This document shows, in pieces, positions 5,792 through 7,530 of a stretch of DNA of 7,530 nt (within the stretch, counting starts at the first letter, position 1; each line of letters starts with the position of its first letter). Made by a program: the position numbers and the translations under genes. Below the pieces are notes generated by a model, which saw nothing but the letters and a program-made list of their open reading frames with translations, was not told where the DNA came from and searched no databases. Location of the stretch: contig QNZT01000068.1 in assembly GCA_003978455.1 (NCBI GenBank), positions 1-7,530 on the forward strand, read 5' to 3'. This DNA is from Sulfurospirillum sp. (GTDB taxonomy: Bacteria; Campylobacterota; Campylobacteria; Campylobacterales; QNZT01).

Positions 5792-6946
5792 ATGAAGAGT
5801 ATATTAAGTATTATATTACTGGGAGTGGTCTTTGTCGTTGCATTGCCATTCGTCGGTAATAAAACTACCAACCCGCCTGTGAAGCACAAGCTTGATGCAG
5901 ACGGCAACTTCATTATGTATGACTGGGATTACCCAGATTTTAAAGATGAAGTGCGTGTAGGTGGTGGCCCTGAGTGGGACTATAACCTCAAGCCTGTACA
6001 GGTGAGTGAGAGAGTCTGGTGTTTCTTTGGTGCCATGGAGATGCCTACCAAAGACAACGCCGGTGATATGTCGAACTCCTGTTATATCAGGGGTGACGAT
6101 GCATGGATTACATGGGATTCAGGTCCTTCTTACATCTTTGCAAAGCAAGCGTATGCACAAATGAAAAAAATTGCCGACATGCCTGTAAAAGCGGTGATCG
6201 TAAGTCATGAGCATGATGACCACTGGTTGGGGAACAACTATTATAAAGAGGTTCACCATGCAACGATCTATGGTCCATCAAACATTAACGAGAACTATTA
6301 TGGTCCTCGACATATTGATGGTAAAGACTACCCAGGTATGCAGACAAGAATGATCAAGGCACTCTATCAGAATGCGATCAGAGGAACGGTACTTGCAAAA
6401 GTTGACAAGTCTTTTGAAGACACAACCAAATTTACAATCTCCGGTGTGAAGATGGAGTATGTAAAAGTAGGATATGCGCACTCTGAAGAGGACTGGTTCC
6501 TTTACCTGCCTGATGAAAAAACGGTACTGGTTGCAGATGTTGTCATGAACGGTAGGGTTACATCGAACAGAGATGGAATCGTTGTCGGTCAGATCAATGC
6601 ATTGAATGCGATCAAAGCGAGAGATTGGGAACATTTGGTACCGGGTCACGGATTTATCACAGATAAGACTGCGGCTGATGAGTCAGTACTTTACTTCTCA
6701 TTGATCAAAGACAGAGTTCTTGAAAAGATGGAAGAGGGAGTCACAGCAGACTACATTACCAAAGAGGTTACTCTGGATGAATTTAGAGACAAAGACCTCT
6801 ACTATGTACTGAGCCCAGGAAACGTATTTAGATCTTACGAAGAGCTTGAAATGTTCGACGAAGACGATCTGATTGATTTCTCTGCTGAGGGTACAGACAG
6901 TGATGACAGTGGCGAAGACACTGAAGCACAAGAAGACGCAGCGTAA
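5792..6946 (+). CDS. soxH: SoxH-like metallo-beta-lactamase-fold hydrolase
   Basis: This 384-residue exported protein has a metallo-beta-lactamase fold. The dinuclear metal motif SHEHDDHWLGN supplies His139, His141, Asp143 and His144; further ligands are probably His230 (GYAHSEEDW), Asp249 (LVADVV) and His286 (LVPGHGF). The N-terminus is a Sec signal (MKSILSIILLGVVFVVALPF). SoxH proteins of this fold occur in several sox loci but are not essential for thiosulfate oxidation where tested, and their substrate is unknown; glyoxalase-II-like thioester or persulfide hydrolysis is only a guess. The symbol rests on fold and context. The last 35 or so residues are strongly acidic (FDEDDLIDF, then TDSDDSGEDTEAQED) and look like a disordered tail beyond the fold. 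Its ribosome binding site AAGGA overlaps the soxZ stop codon, showing tight coupling. Confidence 0.75.
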   Translation: MKSILSIILLGVVFVVALPFVGNKTTNPPVKHKLDADGNFIMYDWDYPDFKDEVRVGGGPEWDYNLKPVQVSERVWCFFGAMEMPTKDNAGDMSNSCYIRGDDAWITWDSGPSYIFAKQAYAQMKKIADMPVKAVIVSHEHDDHWLGNNYYKEVHHATIYGPSNINENYYGPRHIDGKDYPGMQTRMIKALYQNAIRGTVLAKVDKSFEDTTKFTISGVKMEYVKVGYAHSEEDWFLYLPDEKTVLVADVVMNGRVTSNRDGIVVGQINALNAIKARDWEHLVPGHGFITDKTAADESVLYFSLIKDRVLEKMEEGVTADYITKEVTLDEFRDKDLYYVLSPGNVFRSYEELEMFDEDDLIDFSAEGTDSDDSGEDTEAQEDAA

Positions 6947-6949
6947 GGA
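6944..6949 (+). promoter_or_regulatory. Ribosome binding site pointing to an ATT start
   Basis: TAAGGA, overlapping the stop codon of the SoxH-like gene, lies 8 bases before the ATT at 6958. That is normal spacing, and it is far too distant (32 bases) from the TTG at 6982. A second AAAAGGATAC at 6961..6970 could also look like a binding site, but it falls inside the apparent signal-peptide codons. Confidence 0.5.
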
Positions 6950-6957
6950 CAGTTCCC

Positions 6958-7395
6958 ATTAAAAGGATACTGCTTGCACTGTTGGCCGTTGTCAGCATAC
7001 TTGGTGCCAACGGCGATATCGATCTTGATAAACTTGTAGAGACTGCAAAAAAAACCGATAAACACATATTGGTTTTTTTGCACACTACAGGATGTCCATT
7101 CTGCGAAAGAATGATTGAATTTACTTTTGACGACGACGATGTCAAAGCACATATTGAAAAAGATTTTCTCTTCGTAGATATGAATGTAAAAGATGACGGC
7201 CTTGTCTCTTTTGATCACCAAAAAATCACGAAACTTAAATTTGCAAAAGAGATCGGTTACCCCATGTATCCAACTTGTCTATTCTTCGATCAGAATGGAG
7301 AACTTGTATATGATGAAGTCGGTTATAAAGATGAAGCAACATTTCTCAAAACGCTGCAAACCGTAAGCAGCAAAGCTTACAATGATATAGACTAA
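6958..7395 (+). CDS. Exported thioredoxin-fold protein (SoxW-like)
   Basis: This is a periplasmic thiol-disulfide protein of the thioredoxin superfamily, comparable to SoxW, which keeps Sox cysteines such as that of SoxY reduced in other organisms. From ATT at 6958 it has 145 residues. The active site is TGCPFCERM, with Cys46 and Cys49, and the cis-Pro loop is YPT with Pro105, followed by the edge strand CLFFDQNGELV. The first conventional start, TTG at 6982, would leave MAVVSILGANG with no basic n-region. Starting at ATT gives (M)KRILLALLAVVSILGANG, a proper signal peptide, and puts TAAGGA 8 bases upstream. No ATG, GTG or TTG exists in frame between the upstream stop at 6922 and 6982. A sequencing error in an original ATG is possible. 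It starts 11 bases after the SoxH-like gene. Confidence 0.8.
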   Translation: MKRILLALLAVVSILGANGDIDLDKLVETAKKTDKHILVFLHTTGCPFCERMIEFTFDDDDVKAHIEKDFLFVDMNVKDDGLVSFDHQKITKLKFAKEIGYPMYPTCLFFDQNGELVYDEVGYKDEATFLKTLQTVSSKAYNDID

Positions 7396-7406
7396 AGGGA
7401 GTTAAA

Positions 7407-7530
7407 ATGACTAAAGTCGGCAAGATCTCCTCTCTCTTTTATTCTCCTCAAACTGGACGTACTGTTACAGAGAATTTAATGCTTGATCCCAAGGGTATTG
7501 TCAATGACAAACATTACGACAAGAACTTGG
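7407..7530 (+). CDS. MOSC-domain protein, 5' part (runs off window)
   Basis: The first 41 residues are present, starting at ATG behind AAAGGGAG (7394..7401) and only 11 bases after the thioredoxin gene. The pattern VGKISSLFYSPQTGRTVTEN, then LDPKGIVNDKHYDK, matches the opening strand and the GIxGDxHY-type motif of MOSC domains. MOSC proteins relate to molybdenum-cofactor sulfurase C-termini and bind or transfer sulfur or Mo cofactor; stand-alone versions such as YiiM act in N-hydroxylated-base detoxification. No signal peptide is visible, so it is probably cytoplasmic. Its place after a locus containing the Mo enzyme SoxC may reflect a shared cofactor theme, but SoxC belongs to the sulfite-oxidase family, which does not need a MOSC-transferred terminal sulfide. 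The catalytic remainder lies outside the window. Confidence 0.6.
   Translation, partial: MTKVGKISSLFYSPQTGRTVTENLMLDPKGIVNDKHYDKNL

Noticed and set aside
6982..7395. TTG at 6982 as the thioredoxin start
   Set aside because: It lacks a well-spaced ribosome binding site and truncates an otherwise complete signal peptide.

Overview
The window is a sulfur-oxidation locus from a Campylobacterota (Epsilonproteobacteria) organism, most like Sulfurovum or Sulfurimonas. The evidence is the gene set soxC-soxD-soxY-soxZ followed by a SoxH-like hydrolase and a thioredoxin, the moderate GC content, the AAGGA-type ribosome binding sites and the Lys/Asp/Glu-rich protein style. Every recognisable bacterial gene is on the + strand with short gaps or overlaps, so most of the window looks like one or two co-transcribed units. 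The genus is inferred from style only; no phylogenetic marker gene is present.

Layout. Bases 1 to about 245 do not look bacterial. On the minus strand, 90..164 reads as one exon of an animal-type SLC1 (EAAT-like) glutamate transporter with plausible splice sites on both sides. The bacterial sequence starts abruptly inside a gene, leaving only the haem-less C-terminal half of a class I cytochrome c (243..440). Next come a Tat-exported FAD protein of the sulfide:quinone oxidoreductase / flavocytochrome c sulfide dehydrogenase superfamily (451..1932) and a small acidic protein of unknown function (1956..2375). These are followed by soxC (2403..3710), soxD overlapping it (3691..4863), a 94-base gap with a hairpin, soxY (4958..5413), soxZ (5481..5783), the SoxH-like metallo-beta-lactamase-fold protein (5792..6946), a thioredoxin that appears to start at a rare ATT codon (6958..7395), and the beginning of a MOSC-domain gene (7407 to the window end).

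How the genes work together. SoxYZ carries sulfur intermediates on the C-terminal cysteine of SoxY. SoxCD oxidises the carrier-bound sulfane sulfur and passes electrons to c-type cytochromes. The flavoprotein with its truncated cytochrome neighbour would supply a parallel periplasmic sulfide-oxidising entry. The thioredoxin probably keeps periplasmic thiols reduced or helps mature the proteins, and the SoxH-like hydrolase is a common but poorly understood sox accessory. soxX, soxA and soxB are not in the window, which fits the split sox loci known from Campylobacterota. No CRISPR array, tRNA, rRNA, insertion sequence or convincing promoter was seen.

The points most worth a second look are the animal exon fused to a bacterial gene (most likely a chimeric assembly from a host-associated sample), the ATT start of the thioredoxin, the exported SQR-like protein paired with a cytochrome, and the uncharacterised acidic gene between the two sulfur-oxidation modules.
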